Assembly (NCBI GenBank): GCA_963377175.1
Contig: CAUJNA010003325.1
Location: forward strand, 115,001-179,000
Source of the DNA: Effrenium voratum
Taxonomy: Eukaryota; Sar; Dinophyceae; Suessiales; Symbiodiniaceae
Length of the DNA stretch: 64,000 nucleotides
Direction of reading: 5' to 3'
The translations under genes were made by a program, and so were the position numbers. Under the pieces are notes generated by a model that was not told the DNA's origin, did no database searches, and saw nothing but the letters and a program-made list of their open reading frames with translations. Shown in pieces: positions 45,438-59,086 of this stretch (position 1 is the first letter of the stretch; each line of letters opens with the position of its first letter).

Positions 45438-45562
45438 TGTGGATGGACAAAAATCGCGCACCAAGTTAAAACCATGGGAAACCATCGTTTCTTGGTATTA
45501 CAAGGGAATCATCATCCCATGGTTTCTTAGGTGGTGCGAAATGGATCTCGCAACCATCCACC
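45438..45562. repeat. Inverted-repeat element, family b
   Basis: CTGTGGATGGACAAAAATCG ... CTCGCAACCATCCACC, 125 bp, in the intron between B of module 3 and E of module 4. Confidence 0.65.
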
Positions 45563-45950
45563 GGGAAGTTTCACCAAATGGTGAATCGAGCCCCTGGGTT
45601 GGTTTTTTACACGGAAACCACATCCATGGGCGCATGAAGCCCTGGCCACCGAACTGGTGCACTTTTTGGACCAGAGTTTTGCTCCGTGGCACCCAAGGCT
45701 TGATGGCCATATCCTGGAGAAATCGCTTAGTTTGTTCAACAATAGCTGGGAACCATTGGTTTAGATGTGGTTTTATACCCCATTTGCCAGAGAGACCGCA
45801 TGATCTTTTCGAAAAAGGTCACGCATGTTGAAGATCCATGGACTCCTCGCATGCAACCGTAATGAAAACCCATCTGCTTTTGGAACAGGTCGAAGGCCCT
45901 CTCAGATGGCCTCGCTTTCTGCCCCCCCCCTTCCCCCGCGGAACTGCCAG

Positions 45951-48900
45951 AAAGCTGCGGCCCGGCCCGAGAGCGAGACGCGGTGATCGCGCACAAGAAC
46001 TTGCTGTGCGAGGCTCGAGAGGGTTTTGTGAGTTGGTCAGTCAGGCATCAGGTAACTACCAATTACTTGCTGGTGCTCAGTAGGGAATGTGGGAATGACC
46101 CTTATAAACCATCCCTTGTGGTTGGAGATGGTTTTGTCGACGATGCTTCTGTTTTTCCTTTTTTCTTTTTTAACATAGGTGGATCTCTTTTTTGAGGGAA
46201 CACTTGGTACCAAAAGGAAAGCCACCCAGAATCAGGCAACCCCCTTGTTTGGCGGTTTGGATTGGTGGTTTGGATTTGAACGGCTGGTTCTTGTAGAGGG
46301 TGACTGGTAGACCATTTTTTAGCCACCAAACCAAACCAAACCACCAAACCAAACCAAACCAATTGGAGGGAAGCTGATGGCACGGTGGACAATTTTCTGT
46401 ACGGGTTTTCTCAAAACTCCCTTGGTATCATAGAAAGTGGCCCTAGACCCCCCCCCCCCATTTTCCACATCCACAACTAGGTGAGCTAGCAAAATCGATT
46501 TCCATTGGCCATGTCAGGGGGAAACCTCGGGGTTTCGGGGGCTTCGCCGAAAAGTCATAGCCATATGGGCGTGTCTTTTTTCAAGCCTTTTTGTGGGTTG
46601 CTTTTTCCAAGGGAAACTAAAAAGGAAGTCGGCCGTTTCAAGCTGAAGGCTGAGGCTTAGGTGGAAACCTGCGAGTTTGGCTTAGTGGCTATATGTACTT
46701 AGATGGTTTGGATGGGCGGTTTGGGGGTCAGACTTTTTCGGCGTTTGTGGAGGGAAAATGGGAAGCCACCCAAGCTCCACCAATCCAATTTACCAATTGG
46801 GGGGTAATGCCATTCACCCCGCGGGTCATTGACATCTTAGGGCGAGTCAATCCTGGTTTTGGACGGCAGTTTTTTAGCGGCTCAGCGTCACACTTTCCCG
46901 ATGGGTTTGTTTCGAACTAGGGGAACCCTCAAGATGGGTGTCCAAACACAAATTTATCCTTCTGTTGTTTGTTTTTCTTACTCAGCCAGTTGTCTCGCAA
47001 CTATGAGTGTTTTAGAGTGCAGCGTTCAGAGAAAAAAAACAATCATCAGCTTGGCAATCTAGCTACCCTTGCCATGGAAATCCACTGATCAGGGAAAGAA
47101 AAAAAAAAAAAAAAAAAAACGACAACCGAATTGTTTTTCGGGGGCGCCAAACCCAAAACAGCCGCCGAGATGCGCCAAACCAAGTTGGGGACCCGAAACG
47201 CCGCAGGCGCCGAAGCCGGCCTGCTTCCCCGTGCAAGTGCAGCTCACCGACGCGCTGATGAGCAGCTACTGCGCCTTCGGCGAAAGCGGCGAAGGGGGTA
47301 CCTGGAAGTTTTACCTTCTTCTTTTTTAATGGAAGCTTTGTCAGGTGCCATGTTGGTGGGAGGAAGCGTACAAGTTGGTGGAAATGGGAAGGGATGGACA
47401 GAAAGGGTCGGGCTTTGAAACAGGGGTCCTGTTGAAATACGAGAGGGGTTTGGATCGCAGGGGAGTCCTTAGACTACCGGCCTAGTGTAAGTATACTTTT
47501 GGGCAAGTCCCAAAAGCGGGGTTAAAAGGATCGCGCAGGATGGCAGCTCTCCTTTTGGTTGCCAAGCTGAAGAAGGGTATCCTCAGAAAGCACGCACCCA
47601 GCAAAAACGGCGCATTGTTTGGGTCAGCAAGCAGGTGTAACATGGATTGGTACAGGTACGTCACTAAGGATGGTCATGAACCACTCAGGGATCTAGACAG
47701 CCTCTACAAAGGGGATGTGTTCGAAGGCGTCAAGCAAAGGCATCCTGAGAGCCGGAATTGTTGAACTTGTGACTACGAGGCGCGCCCATCCAGCTTTGCA
47801 GCCTTTTGGGGAATCCTGTGGAGCGGAAACCTAGAGGCGTCGCTCCATTTGTCCCGAAGTTGATAGGCCCAAAATGGGTGTCGAGGCATTGCGCTTCCTT
47901 TGAACGCCGCCTAACAACTATAACTATGAGAGAATTTGACCCCACGAGGCGGGGCCAAATTCTCCGGCAGATGGAGCCACAAAAACAGCACTCACTCTTT
48001 CTCCCCTGTCCACTACAGAAACAGTGTGTTTTAGCCTGTCTCCAAAACTACAGTTTGCATGGAAGTGCAGCTGTGTGATATTTGAGACAAGGGGAAAACT
48101 CCTTAATTTTCCCATGCCGTGGAACAGGTTCTAACTCATCATTTCTTTCGCATTTTCGGCGTTCAGGTGACCGGTCCGTGGGCGCCAACAAGTTTTCGGG
48201 GGCTCGGGGATGTGACGCAGCTGACACCCCCAAGGCGTGGGGAGAGAGCAGGGGACGGATAGGATTTCCCAACATATGCAGGGCATGTTCAAGTTCGTTT
48301 TTTGGAGGTATGGACGCTTGTATACCAATACCGCTTACACAAGTGGGAAATGACCTCCATAGAGTGGATGGACGAAATCCTGCACCACTGTGAAACCATG
48401 GTTGAAACCGTTGTTTGTCATGTCTGTATTTACAGGGGAATCATCAGAAACCAGGGATTCTTAGGTGGTGCGAAGTGGATTTCGCAACCATCCACAGTAC
48501 CTCCCAAAACCCATCCCTGGAAAGTCCCGTGACAAGATGTGTTCGATGCTTTTATGAGGGACCCTTTCGTGGACGTCATTTCCGTTTATCAACCATTTTG
48601 ATGTGTGCGTGTGTGATAATTTAAGACTCAATACCTTTTGTCGAGTTGATTAAACTAAAGTGACACCACCTGTTTTGTGGGTCGCCCTGTTTGACTCATT
48701 CGGGGGTGGGGGGGGATTAGGGGATTAGGGGAGGCAATTTGGATCTGGCGTAGCAATCGAGGGTCTTGGAGTTGTCATGAAAAGTGCTTGGGGCAACCCG
48801 GCAACACCGAGAAAGCCTGCTTTTTCCCACAGCTGTACAGCTGTTTTTGTCCAGGATTGAACACTAGGAGGAAATGGTTGGCTTTTTGAAAGTGGTTGAA

Positions 48901-49768
48901 AGCCAGGGGAACGCGGCTGATAGAATAGTTTTCGAAAATAATGGTTTTCAGCTCCAAGCGGCTGTCAAACGGTTTGTTAAGTGACCTTTTTCGGGCGTTC
49001 TCTTGGGCCCATGTTTGAAAGATGCCTACAAGATCCCCAATTACAAATTGTGAATCGACATGTTTGGATGGTGCTTCAACGCCTCATTTTTTAGGATTGA
49101 CCCGGTTTTAGAAACCACTCGTGTGAGCCTCAGACGATATTGCTTGTTTCCCCAAGAGGACTTAGACCAAAAACAGCAGTTGTGAATAAGTTATACAGGT
49201 GAATACCAAAAAGCCATCCCCATATCAGGCGTTTTCGGGGTCTCCTCCAAACATATACATAAATATATGTATATTATTGTTTTTAATAAAATAATAGAAG
49301 AGCACATTTTGGTTCGACTAGATCTGCACCAGAATCTGAAAGTTCCGTTTTCTGTCGCCCAGACATGCGCCTCAAGACATTCGCAAGCCTCGTTTCGTCT
49401 GCAGATCCACCGGGCTTTGGCCAACAAGATGCCCGGAGACCCGGGCTTTGGCTCAGATCGCGCCCAACAGGCGAAAGGGCTTGATCCAAATCCGGGTGAA
49501 AGGCGCCCCCAAAAAGGGTCCCAGGGAAGGAGCTTTTGCTTTTCATGGAAGGTCGAAGTTTTCGTTGGGTGGTTTGTCTTGATCAACTTTCATACGGCCC
49601 AAACTCTCTTGGGACTAGATTCCGGGATGGTCACCCCCTCAGAGATGTTAGGCCAACATCGTAAGGGTTAGGGCGGCATGGCAAGTACCCAAATAAGGAC
49701 CTTTGACCATGGCATATATATGTATATCTTCTGTATACATATGATATATGTATATATATATATATATG

Positions 49769-49799
<31 letters not shown>

Positions 49800-51038
49800 G
49801 CTTTTTTGGGGGTACCCTTGCAGTTCAAAGGACCACCAAACGGAAAGCTATCATTTGTGTGATCGGATCCCCCCATTTGGACACGTACCCGCAGCACATC
49901 CGTACAGTCACTGGAACCCCACACTGGGTTGCGCCCTTTTGGTTTCCCCTTTGAAGCACAAGACAGGGGTCCGCCAATTTGAGAACCCCCCCCCATGCAA
50001 ACTCCCCGTGCCATCACTTCTTGTCTTGTGATCGTTTTGGTTTGTTTCTAATAGGGCCCTTGAATCTTCTCGGTGTCCTTCCGGTTTGTCTTTCAATCCA
50101 TCTCAAAAAGGGTAGCTAGACCCTTCAAAGTATCCTTACACATTGGACATCACCGGGTATTGCCAGGGTCCAGCTACCAAAAAACCGCCCTTCTCAGCGG
50201 CGCAGCTACCCTCAACGCCCAAAAGTCACCCTTCTCAGCGCGCGCATCCGTGTCTCAAATTCTGCAAGCACTGGCCCGAGGTTTGAGCACTGCGGGGCTT
50301 GGTGCCTCTTCGACTACGACGATCCGGCGCAGGCGTTGGGGGATTGATGGGGGGGGAGGTGGCAGGCCTGATTTGGGTCTGGCTTTTTTTGGGGCACCTT
50401 CTTTTGGTTAGTTTTAAAGGAAGGCCAAAAGGAAACCAACCATTTTGGGGGGTCCACTAAAGACAGACGCACTCATTTCCAGTCTGGGAATGGGCTCTCC
50501 TGTGGTTTACTCTGTTGAAACAACTATTTTCCCTTCAGTCGAGGGCACCCCGCCATGGTGTCAGCCACCTGTCCGGCTTGTGTGTGTGTGTGTGTGTTTG
50601 AGGTGCCCATTTCTGGTTGGTTTCAAGGGAACCCAAGGGGAAAAGGTGAGAATTGTCTCTGTTTATTCGAGTTCCCTTTCATCCAAAGCAGGGGTTCCGC
50701 TTTGCTGGGGTCTCCTCCATTTTTATTTTTTTTCGGGAAGGTTAGACCAGCAGAATCTGAACATGATCTTTTGGAGTTGGGGCCAAAGGTCCAGTTTAAA
50801 TCACCAGGTTGGGTTTGAACCAAGGCCCTCCAATCCAAACCAATGAAAACTCCAAACCATACTGCGGGTGGACCAAATCCTGCACCACATGATGAGGCCC
50901 CTGGAAAATATAAACAGTGGGTTCCACCACGGTTTCCAGTGTGCGAAATTCGTTTCCTCCATCACTTCCAGGCCTGGAGTCTCAACTGGCAGGTGAGCTA
51001 CGGTTGGAAGCCAGAGGACCAGTGCTGGTTCAAGACCA
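45951..51038 (+). CDS. Cys-rich repeat protein, module 4 (exons E-D-F-C-A-B)
   Basis: Fourth copy. E 45951-46020 (SCGPARERDAVIAHKNLLCE), D 47207-47292 (ACFPVQVQLTDALMSSYC), F 48167-48250 (NKFSGARGCDAADTPKAW), C 49363-49452 (IHRALANKMPGDPGFG, after a CAG acceptor), A ~50281-50332 (FEHCGAWCLFDYDDPAQ), B 50972-51038 (VSYGWKPEDQCWFKTS). If B is not spliced at its 3' end it runs to a TGA about 20 nt further on, so a transcript could end here. Otherwise an unusual donor is needed. Intron lengths are similar to those of modules 1 and 2. Confidence 0.58.
48361..48498. repeat. Inverted-repeat element, family b
   Basis: AGAGTGGATGGACGAAATCC ... GGATTTCGCAACCATCCACA, 138 bp, in the intron after F of module 4. 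The inner part (GAAACCATGGTTGAAACC) is nearly identical to 14630-14763. Confidence 0.7.
49725..49800. repeat. (TA)n / TATATG tract
   Basis: About 75 bp of TATATATG units in the intron between C and A of module 4. Confidence 0.85.
50385..50470. repeat. Inverted-repeat element, family a
   Basis: TTGGGTCTGGCTTTTTTGGG ... GGGGGGTCCACTAAAGACAG; inner GGTTAGTTTTAAAGGAAGGC. In the intron between A and B of module 4. Confidence 0.55.
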
Positions 51039-52468
51039 GCCTGTGCCCTAGAGCCTGAGCGCCGAAAGGACTTCGGCATTCCGGCAAAGAAAGGTTTGCA
51101 GCTAAGAACCGGCGAACCTGGTCCTTTTAGTCATGGACAATGGCACCTAACAAGAGTCCACCAGATTCCCGTTAAAGGAACATGGTCTTTCAGGACCCGT
51201 CGGAATCCATGTTGACAGGAGGGTGCCCAAAACAGCACCTATGGGAACAAAAGACTGAAACCTGCGGTTTGCCTTGGCTCTTCAATTTGGAGCCACACCC
51301 AGAGCGGGCGCGCCGCTTTCAGGCCGAACCTGCCATTGCTTGGTTTTACAGGGAAACCACAAGGAACACTTTGCCGGTGTAAGCGTCCTCAATTTTGAGA
51401 CCCATTTCCAAGCATCAGATGTATATGACCTGCATACCTTCAAACAAGATTGCTCGAAAGCGTACTTCAAAATCCTCATTGGATTTTCATGGGGGTTATA
51501 GTACGGCTTATGCAACCCTCATAAACCCTATTTCGCCAGCCCCACCACAACTTGCGTGTTGGGTTTGGGAATGACCCTGGAAACCCTCCAAAAGACAACC
51601 ATGAGGCATGGTTTATAGGGGTCGTTTCCCCTTTCCTGCCTATCGAACCAGAGAGATAAAGAATCAAACGGCTCCTGGGTCCTCGTCGTGGAATGCGAGG
51701 TTGAGGCAATTTCTTGGGAACTAGAGGACCTCCCTGCAGATCTTTGTGTCCAAAGGCTACCGTCATGTTGACACATACAAAAAGCGGGGATTTATCGGAT
51801 GGGGTGCTTCCCCCATCCACATAAATGTACACATGTCAGGTACATCAACTTCAAGGGGGGGGGGGGGCGGGCGGGCAACTCAGATGCATGTGTCTGCCAG
51901 ATCTCTCTCGCTCTCTCTCATCTTTCGACACCTTATCATGGCTGTGGAAAATTGAGTTTAAGGGCGGGTGTCTGTGATACCGAGGGAATGCCCTGTCAAA
52001 TGATAAAGTAGTCATAGCAATCAGCCACTTTGGCAGGCAGCACACAACGGTCATCCCCCCAAGACCCCCCAAGACCCCCGAGACTCCCTGCGTGTACATG
52101 GTTTCCGGGGGAATAGGTTTTCCTGGAGAGCAACCTGAAAAGGCTCTCTCAAAAAGCATTTCAAGGCACATTTGCCCAGCTCCATGCTCCACCTCCGGAA
52201 AGGCCACCAACGGCGCGAGACAAAAGTCATACTCACTGGGATGGGAGTTGCCACTGAGATGACTAGGATTTTAGTAGCCTCATTCCCTGCTGAGCACCAG
52301 CAAGTAGTGCAGCCCCCTTATATTCCCATGGTTGCAAAAAAAAGAACACTTGGGTGCAGCTGACCGAAAACCCAGCAGCAGGAGGAACCCAGCAGCGGGA
52401 GGCTCACTAGTAGGGTTTTACTGGCTACAACCAGCGGTATGGGGTCACCAGGCCTTCCTCGCGCCCAG

Positions 52469-55400
52469 GCGGCAAGTGCGGCAAGGCCTACGAGCAGGCG
52501 GGCGCAGAGCTGCGGAAGAAGAACGCCTGCAAGGCCGAAACGGGCGGGCCGCGGAAGTTTTTTTTGCGGGAGTTTCAAGAATCGGCGCTCTAAAATGGTT
52601 GGTTTCCTGTCAGGTCCCTTTGAATGCCAACTAAAAGGGGGGCCGAACTTGTTTCGGCTGGGTTGCGTGGTATTATCAATGATACTGATAATCGCATAGC
52701 CGTTATAAGCCACTCTTCAGACACATAAAGCCTACTCACCTACAATAGCACATAGTAATGATCATGATTCACCTGTTTGTTATTGATCGGGTTTGTATTC
52801 AAGCTTTGTAAATATAATCCAAATGATGTAGGACCCAAGAAAACACGACCAAGGAGAAGTGAGGTGTCGCTGTCATGAGTTGATGGCAGTTTTACCACTC
52901 TTTGTAAGCGACTCCAACTTATAAACGTAACAGCTCACAATAAGACGGTTGCAACGTTGTACATTCTAGCCCATAAGAGTTGTCACAACAAGCCCATTTC
53001 TGGGTTGCAACATGAATACCATGATAATTCTACATGAACCCGTACAGCAAGAGTATTTGCCTTCAATCCAATCCATTTCATCTTGAGCGAAATCCCCCAG
53101 CACGTAGCTAATGTGTCATACCCTTAAAAGGAGGCCAAGGGGAGGACGGCCGTCGAACTCAGCCAGACGGGTTCGGGTTCGCAAGGACCTGAGCCGGAGC
53201 CATTTCGGCGGGCTGTTGGTTGGGTTTCTCTTCAATTCAACCCCACTTTTCAAAAGAAAGGGGCAGAACCCTCATAGGGTCAGAAGTTGGAAACTCTGTG
53301 CCTTGGGATTTGCGAGAGGTCGGATGTGGTTGGTTTAGCCTTCGCCAAGCCAAACGAGTCGGCTCCACTTGGCGCCTAGCTGACGCCTGGCAGGGCTCCG
53401 TAGCTGACGCCGGCTTCAATCCAGTTGGACTGGTCAGATGTCTCTCCGTTTCGCCGGTGGCTCACCCGTCTTTGGAGTGGCACTCTGGGATTTGTTTGTC
53501 AGAAGGATGTACAGCCGCCGGACTTCCCAAGTTCCGATCGAAGTTCGGAGCAGCGCTCGGATGTACTCGCAGGATATGAGCATCAAAGTCGGGGAGGACG
53601 GACTTGCAAGCCAGATTCGACGTCAAAACTACTTGGGGTTGGCCGTGCTGTTCATGGACCCCTGAAGAATTCACCAATGCAAGAGTCCAACTAGTGTAAC
53701 CAATGCAAGAATGAACCAATGGAATTCAGAGAACCAATGCCATGACAGCCCAAAGGAGTTTCCACCATGGGCACGCATTTGGGAAGCCCCTCGTTGGCCA
53801 AGCAACGCATGTGGGTTGCCTTCAAAAACCTGTGGTTTGTTAAAAGTCGAACCTATTATATCCTAGGAGTCGTAAGGTTGTATTTATAGCGGTTGCATTT
53901 TGGCAACGGGCCTTTGGTCAAGGTCCCCCGTGTTTGGATATGCAGCCACAACCAAAATAGAAGCGTTATAGAGTAGGCTGATTAGCACGACCCCAGCATG
54001 GACAGAAAAGTCTGATCTTCCATGCGAGCTTCTCTCAAAAAGAGTGAATCGACCCAATTGCTTTTGGTTGGACAGGGCACAGAAGGACACCCAATTGCGT
54101 CTGGCTCGGTCCCACAACCTTTTTAAGTGGACCGATTCCAATTTGTGCAAAAGCGAGGAGGGCTGCATCCCCTACCAGCCGCAGATCTCCCACGACCTGA
54201 TGACAAGCTACTGCGGCCTTGGCCCAAGGAAAAACCATGCGCGATGTTTAGTCCGGGCGTCAAATAAGCGTGTCATTTGTTTGAGTTTGTCTTTAGAGGG
54301 AGACGAAGGAGAAACCATTTCAGAGGGGGGGTCTATTTTAAGACAGACCCAGATGACACCCAGACAGCCTGAAGCCTGAAGTCGGGCGTGTTGTTGCTGG
54401 GTTTCGGAGGTTGCAGGCACTGCACACTTCTCTCAGGGGTGTGGATTTTAGTCTCATTATAATTGGGCACCCTCTGACAGGTGGACAAGGCGGGGATTAC
54501 TATGTTCCTCATAAAAGCAAAAGACATAGGTAGCCTTTGGGCTGGTGTGGTTTGAGCCCCTGGCCGAGACAAAGCATGGCTCGCACTCAGGTGACTTGAC
54601 AAGTTACTCCGCCGACATCTCCGAGCACGCAAGGACTGCGCTTCAGGTCGCTTGCGGAAGTTCCCTAAACCGGATTTGGGTGTGTCTATTCTTGAGGGTA
54701 CCCTTTGTTGGTTTTAACGGGAGGGCCAGTTGGGGGTTCCGATCCCTTTGAGACAAGCCCATTTTAGAGTACCCCTTTCGACGCTGGACCACGTTTGCCA
54801 GGTTTGGGGAGTGTGGCCCCTTATGTTGTCGCTTGGGTTGGAGTTTTGTTGGACAAACCAAAGAGGGGAGCGGGTCGTGAAAACGGATTTGGGCTATCCA
54901 CAATGACTATTTTTCATTGTTTGAGTGATCTGCTTTAGGGTGTGAGGTGCATTTGCCAGCCGGGGCAAAAACGGGGGGGGGGGGGAGGGGTGTGTGTGGC
55001 TCCGATTCTTTGAGGCTCGGCACGGGGTTGGGGGTGAACGGGATGTTCAAAAGGAAACGAAGCATTTTGGGGAGAACCTCTCAACGGCTGTCACATGGTT
55101 TAAGTGACTTCCTATTTTTGAGGGGCATGACCGCCCATTGGGCCTTGGGGTTTGTTTCGACTTTTGTTGAGGCTCGGTACCCCGGAAAAGGTGTTTTTTT
55201 TTGCCTAGCCCTGGCACAGGGCTAACCCTGGCAGGTGGTTGGTTGGTTGGTGGGTTGGTTGGTTGGTTGGTTGGGTGGTTGGGTGGGTGGGTGGGTGGGT
55301 GGGTGGGTGGGTGGGTGGTTGGGTGGGTGGATGGTTGGTTGGTTGGTTGGTTGGTTGGTTGTTTGGGTGGTGGTTGGTTGGTCGGGGGCTCGGTAGGGTA

Positions 55401-57405
55401 GGTTTGGGGTAGTCCGTTTAGGGTAGGTTCAGGCCCTGCTTCGTTTTAGCATCCTCAGCATCGTTTTCAACATCCTCAGCATCACCAGGTTTTGTTTTGG
55501 GCTGGGTTTAGGGTAGGTTCCGGGTTGGCTCAGGGTTGGCTCTCGATGGGTTCCAAACCTGTTGAGAGCAAATTTGGGTGTGGTTGTGCTTGCAGCAGAT
55601 GGTTTAGTGCTGGTTTATGGTAGGCTTCTTGGGGTTGGTCTCGGGTAGGTTTAGGGCTGGTTTCGGGTGGGTTTAAAATTGGCTGCAGCCATGGCTGTGT
55701 TGAAGCCCACGCCAGGTTGCGCCAGGGTTAGGCTAATGCCAGGGCTATGCAAAAAACACAACACCTCAGCCTCGGTACCCCTTTATGGGGCTGGGCTTGA
55801 AGGGAACACAAGGAAACTATAGCCATTTGGGGGACATGCGGGGCAGGCAAAATTCCACATAGGAACCTGCACAGGAACCGGTCCTTTAAAAGGAAAAGGG
55901 CCTCCTCACACCCTGAGTTCCTGGACTTTAAACTTTTGGGGAAGACCATTTCAGTGGTAAGCAAAAACTTTGGGGACGTTTTTTGGCCAATCCATTCGAT
56001 CGGCCGTGAGTCTTCGAGCCTTTTTTTGCAGGTTCCTTAGACCTGACCATTTTCCGGCTCAGGGCCTGCGATTTTCAGCACACGCCGGAGCTGAAACGTG
56101 CCCTTGCCAACCACATGCCCCGCGGCCTCGACATACGGTCGGTCTCCAAGATGTTTTCCTCATGTGAGCCATCATCCACACGTTCACAACGGAGTGTTCG
56201 CCCAACTTTGGTGGTGCGGTCAGGTCTTATACTCGACTAACAAACCGTTACTCCATACCATTGCCTCATTCGAGCCACAATCAAATCCCGGGTAAGTGAA
56301 GGTTAGTGAGGGACACTCCCGGCCACAAGTAGGTGTGGATATCCGCCTTCTGAATTCTTTGCATGGTTCCGGGTTCACCATTTTTGTATCAGGTTCAATT
56401 ATGGCTCATTTGTCTATGGTCCATTTGAGGTTCGGGGAATGGGGGACGAGCTCTAAATCTCAACCAGACGCGTGAATTGTTTCATGTCCTTTTGGGGAAC
56501 ACAATCCAAGTTTCCAAACCTGCGATCCTGGTAGGGCCAAAAGTCAATGTGGGTGTTTACTCTTTTGAGGATACCTTATGTTTAAAAGGGCATCCAAAGG
56601 GAACAACACAATTTTGTGGGGTCCCAGTTTGGACACACGCCCATGTGTTTTAGTCGCTGCAGCCCGCTTGTTGTGGTTCTAATTGGGGAGATTGGGGTCC
56701 AGCTCAAAGCAACTCACCATGGACTACCCATGACTTGTCCACGTGTGTGTCACAATCAAAACTACCCACAAGCCATGCACAGAATTGAGAAGGCGGATAT
56801 CCGCACCTATTTTCAGCAAATGAGTCTGTCTTTTGCCAACCGTGACTTGTTTGTTGCCCATGTGCCACGTGTACATCGCATGCTGAGATGGACGTTGTCT
56901 CGGATTTTGAGACCTCTCAGTGAGCTCATGGTGAAAACTGTTGGCGAAAAGAAGAGAGGTCGCCCAAGGGGAACCAGAGTTTTGAGCCACTTGGTCATGG
57001 CAGGCGGGTTACCCTCCGACCGAGCAAACATGGAAGCGCAGGCAAAGCCCATAGAAGTACACGCTCGACCCCTTTTCGAACACTATATCTCCTTCTGGAC
57101 AGGAACACGCGATCCGCGGTTCGCCAGGCCCCTCTGCCATTTACCAGTATAGTAGCTACCCCTTCGCCATTTTTCTTTTAGCCCTGCCTAGAGTCTCCAT
57201 GACCCCTTAAAAAATTGGGTCATGACCCCCTTTCTTTTGGGTAAGGGTCATGGAGACTCTAGGTGGATTCGATAAAATGAATGGAATCAGCGGGGTTCCG
57301 AGGTTCAACGAGTGCGGCGCCACGTGCGTCTACGACTTCGGCAACCCTGATGGCTTTTGGTTCGGCTGGAACAAGAAATCGCACTGCTATGACTACAACT
57401 CGGCA
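52469..57405 (+). CDS. Cys-rich repeat protein, module 5 (A and B fused in one exon)
   Basis: Fifth copy. E 52469-52543 (KCGKAYEQAGAELRKKNACK), D 54154-54229 (EGCIPYQPQISHDLMTSYC), a weak F candidate ~54591-54660 (YSADISEHARTALQVACG, poorly matching), C 56063-56145 (ACDFQHTPELKRALANHMPR), then a single exon 57291-57405 that reads the A motif (RFNECGATCVYDFGNPDG) directly into the B motif (FWFGWNKKSHCYDY). In modules 1-4 the same A-B junction is split by an intron of about 0.6-1.1 kb. The protein stays in frame across A-B here, which supports the coding reading in the other modules and shows that this intron was lost here or gained elsewhere. Confidence 0.58.
54678..54772. repeat. Inverted-repeat element, family a
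   Basis: TTGGGTGTGTCTATTCTTGA ... CCTTTGAGACAAGCCCA, inner GGGTACCCTTTGTTGGTTTT. Ends are TGGGTGTGTC against its inverse GACAAGCCCA. Confidence 0.55.
55230..55385 (+). repeat. GGTT/GGGT repeat tract
   Basis: About 155 bp of GGTTGGTTGGTT and GGTGGGTGGGTGGG. G-quadruplex-prone. Continues into looser GGGTTTAGGGTAGG words to ~55680. Interstitial, not a telomere. Confidence 0.85.
57187..57263. repeat. 77-bp hairpin element before exon A/B of module 5
   Basis: CCTAGAGTCTCCATGACCCC ... GGGTCATGGAGACTCTAGG: 22-bp TIRs with one indel and a ~30-nt centre with its own GGGTCATGACCCC palindrome. 27 nt before the exon. Confidence 0.75.
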
Positions 57406-58081
57406 GGCGCTGGTGGTCACAAACCCGCGGCGCGGGTTCGAAAGGAAGTTTGCCTTGGCTTTTCTTTTCAAAGCACCCGAGCAGGGGAAGACTTTTGGGC
57501 AGAAACATCGCGTTTCTGAGAAAGAGAGACCAAGGCAAACTGATGTTCTTTTCCATCTTGAGGTTTGGTCATCTCAGCTTCATTGGCGAAAATGGGCGAT
57601 CTCCCATCTTCAAGTTCAAGGTCTTTACCTCTTTTTACCCTGGTCGACAAATTAACACCCATCTCATTTTACCCCGGTCAACAGATTAGCGCCCAAGACC
57701 CTGATTGACCAAAGCAGTTAGTTCTACCTGGCTTCATGGTGTCTCAAGTGGAACCTATACAAACCCTCATGACCATGGAGCCAACAGTCAATGGCTGAAA
57801 CGGGCGCTGCTCAATCGACTAGGATCCAAACCCGTCCGCCGGGTTTCCTTCACAGAAGGCCTGAGCAGGTATCGTTTCTAGAAGCCCTTTGGTGGGTGTC
57901 CATCTCAATTTGCAAGAGGTGAAACGTCTCAAAAATCGGGTAACCCCCTAAAATTGGTTGTTCTCCCCTTGGTGTCCCATACCACCCCCCCCAAAAAAAA
58001 TCCCGTTGTGTGTTTCCGTTCCATCGGCGCGTTCCCCTCGAACACGGCGGGGTTCGCCGCTTCGCGGGCGGCCTTCGCCAG

Positions 58082-58145
58082 GCTGCAAGGGCTCCGCAGG
58101 CCAGGCCAAGGCAGTGGAGCGGCGGTCGCTCTCCTGCTCCGCCCG
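58082..58145 (+). CDS. Cys-rich repeat protein, E exon of a sixth module
   Basis: Sixth E exon: CAG acceptor, then GC-TGC-AAG (codon phase as in E5), reading GCKGSAGQAKAVERRSLSCS, with a GT donor at 58146. No clear D, F, C, A or B exon follows before the Thr-rich exons at 59-60 kb. A Cys-containing segment at 58857-58920 (GKFCPLRICGSPMPGNRC) may be a diverged D. The repeat array therefore seems to end here, with the gene passing into a different C-terminal region. Confidence 0.45.
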
Positions 58146-59086
58146 GGTTCCCGGGCTGTCGCGAATTGGTCGTCGCGAGTCGCGGGTCGTCGCGAGTCGT
58201 GAGTCGAGGTGAGTCGACAAAAAGTGGGGTATGGCAAGTATGGTTTGGTAGTTTGGAACTGGGAGTATGGGTACTCTGTTTGGTTGGGGTATGGTGTTTT
58301 TTTTTTTTTTTGGGGGGGGGGGGGTAGTTTGGAACTAGCTTGTGATGATATATCTGGACCCGAAAGAACTACCCTTGAAACTGGGTTGCCCGACTATTAT
58401 CGGGTGGATCCACTTTAAGGGAAGTTTGGGGGTTCAGGTAGACTGAATATGAGACGGACTCTGAACATATGCTTCATGTAGCCCAGAAGTGGGTCAAGAA
58501 ATCTGGTTATCCCTACTTTGGATTGGAGGTTTGAAGGGGCCTCGAACTTTCCGTGGGGAAAGAAGGCGACTGGAATCCGCGAAAGGTCCGGTCAGGGGGA
58601 CCTCAAAAACGCTGGTTGCCTGTGCGCTTCAACATAGGAACCAACCAAAAAAGGGGTCCCTCCCCCCCCACAAAAGAGAAAAAGCAAAGAAAGAACACAA
58701 CAGAAGACACCTAATTGCATTGTGTGGCATGGATTCCCTGAAAAGTTGTAGTTGATTCCTCTTCATATGCTATGCTTGTCAACCAAAAAGGGAGGCGGCA
58801 GGGTTTTTGGTGCGCTTGGGTGTTTGGGCAAATGCCGTTCTTTGCTTGCGCAGGCGGCAAGTTTTGCCCGCTTCGCATTTGCGGCAGCCCAATGCCAGGG
58901 AACCGCTGTCTCAAACGTTGCCCCGTCGGCCCTCCCAATGCTTGGCATGTCGATTTCCCTTTGAAGTCGACCAAGATACCCAATCCCTCAAAGTATCATC
59001 CCCAAATCGGGGTGATGTTCCATGGACTGTTTCGGTGTCTGGGCAGTTTTTACCGAAAAAAGCAGCGTGGGCTGGGGCCCGGGGCC

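Noticed and set aside
55230..55385. Telomere
   Set aside because: GGTT/GGGT repeats are interstitial and irregular; not TTTAGGG arrays.
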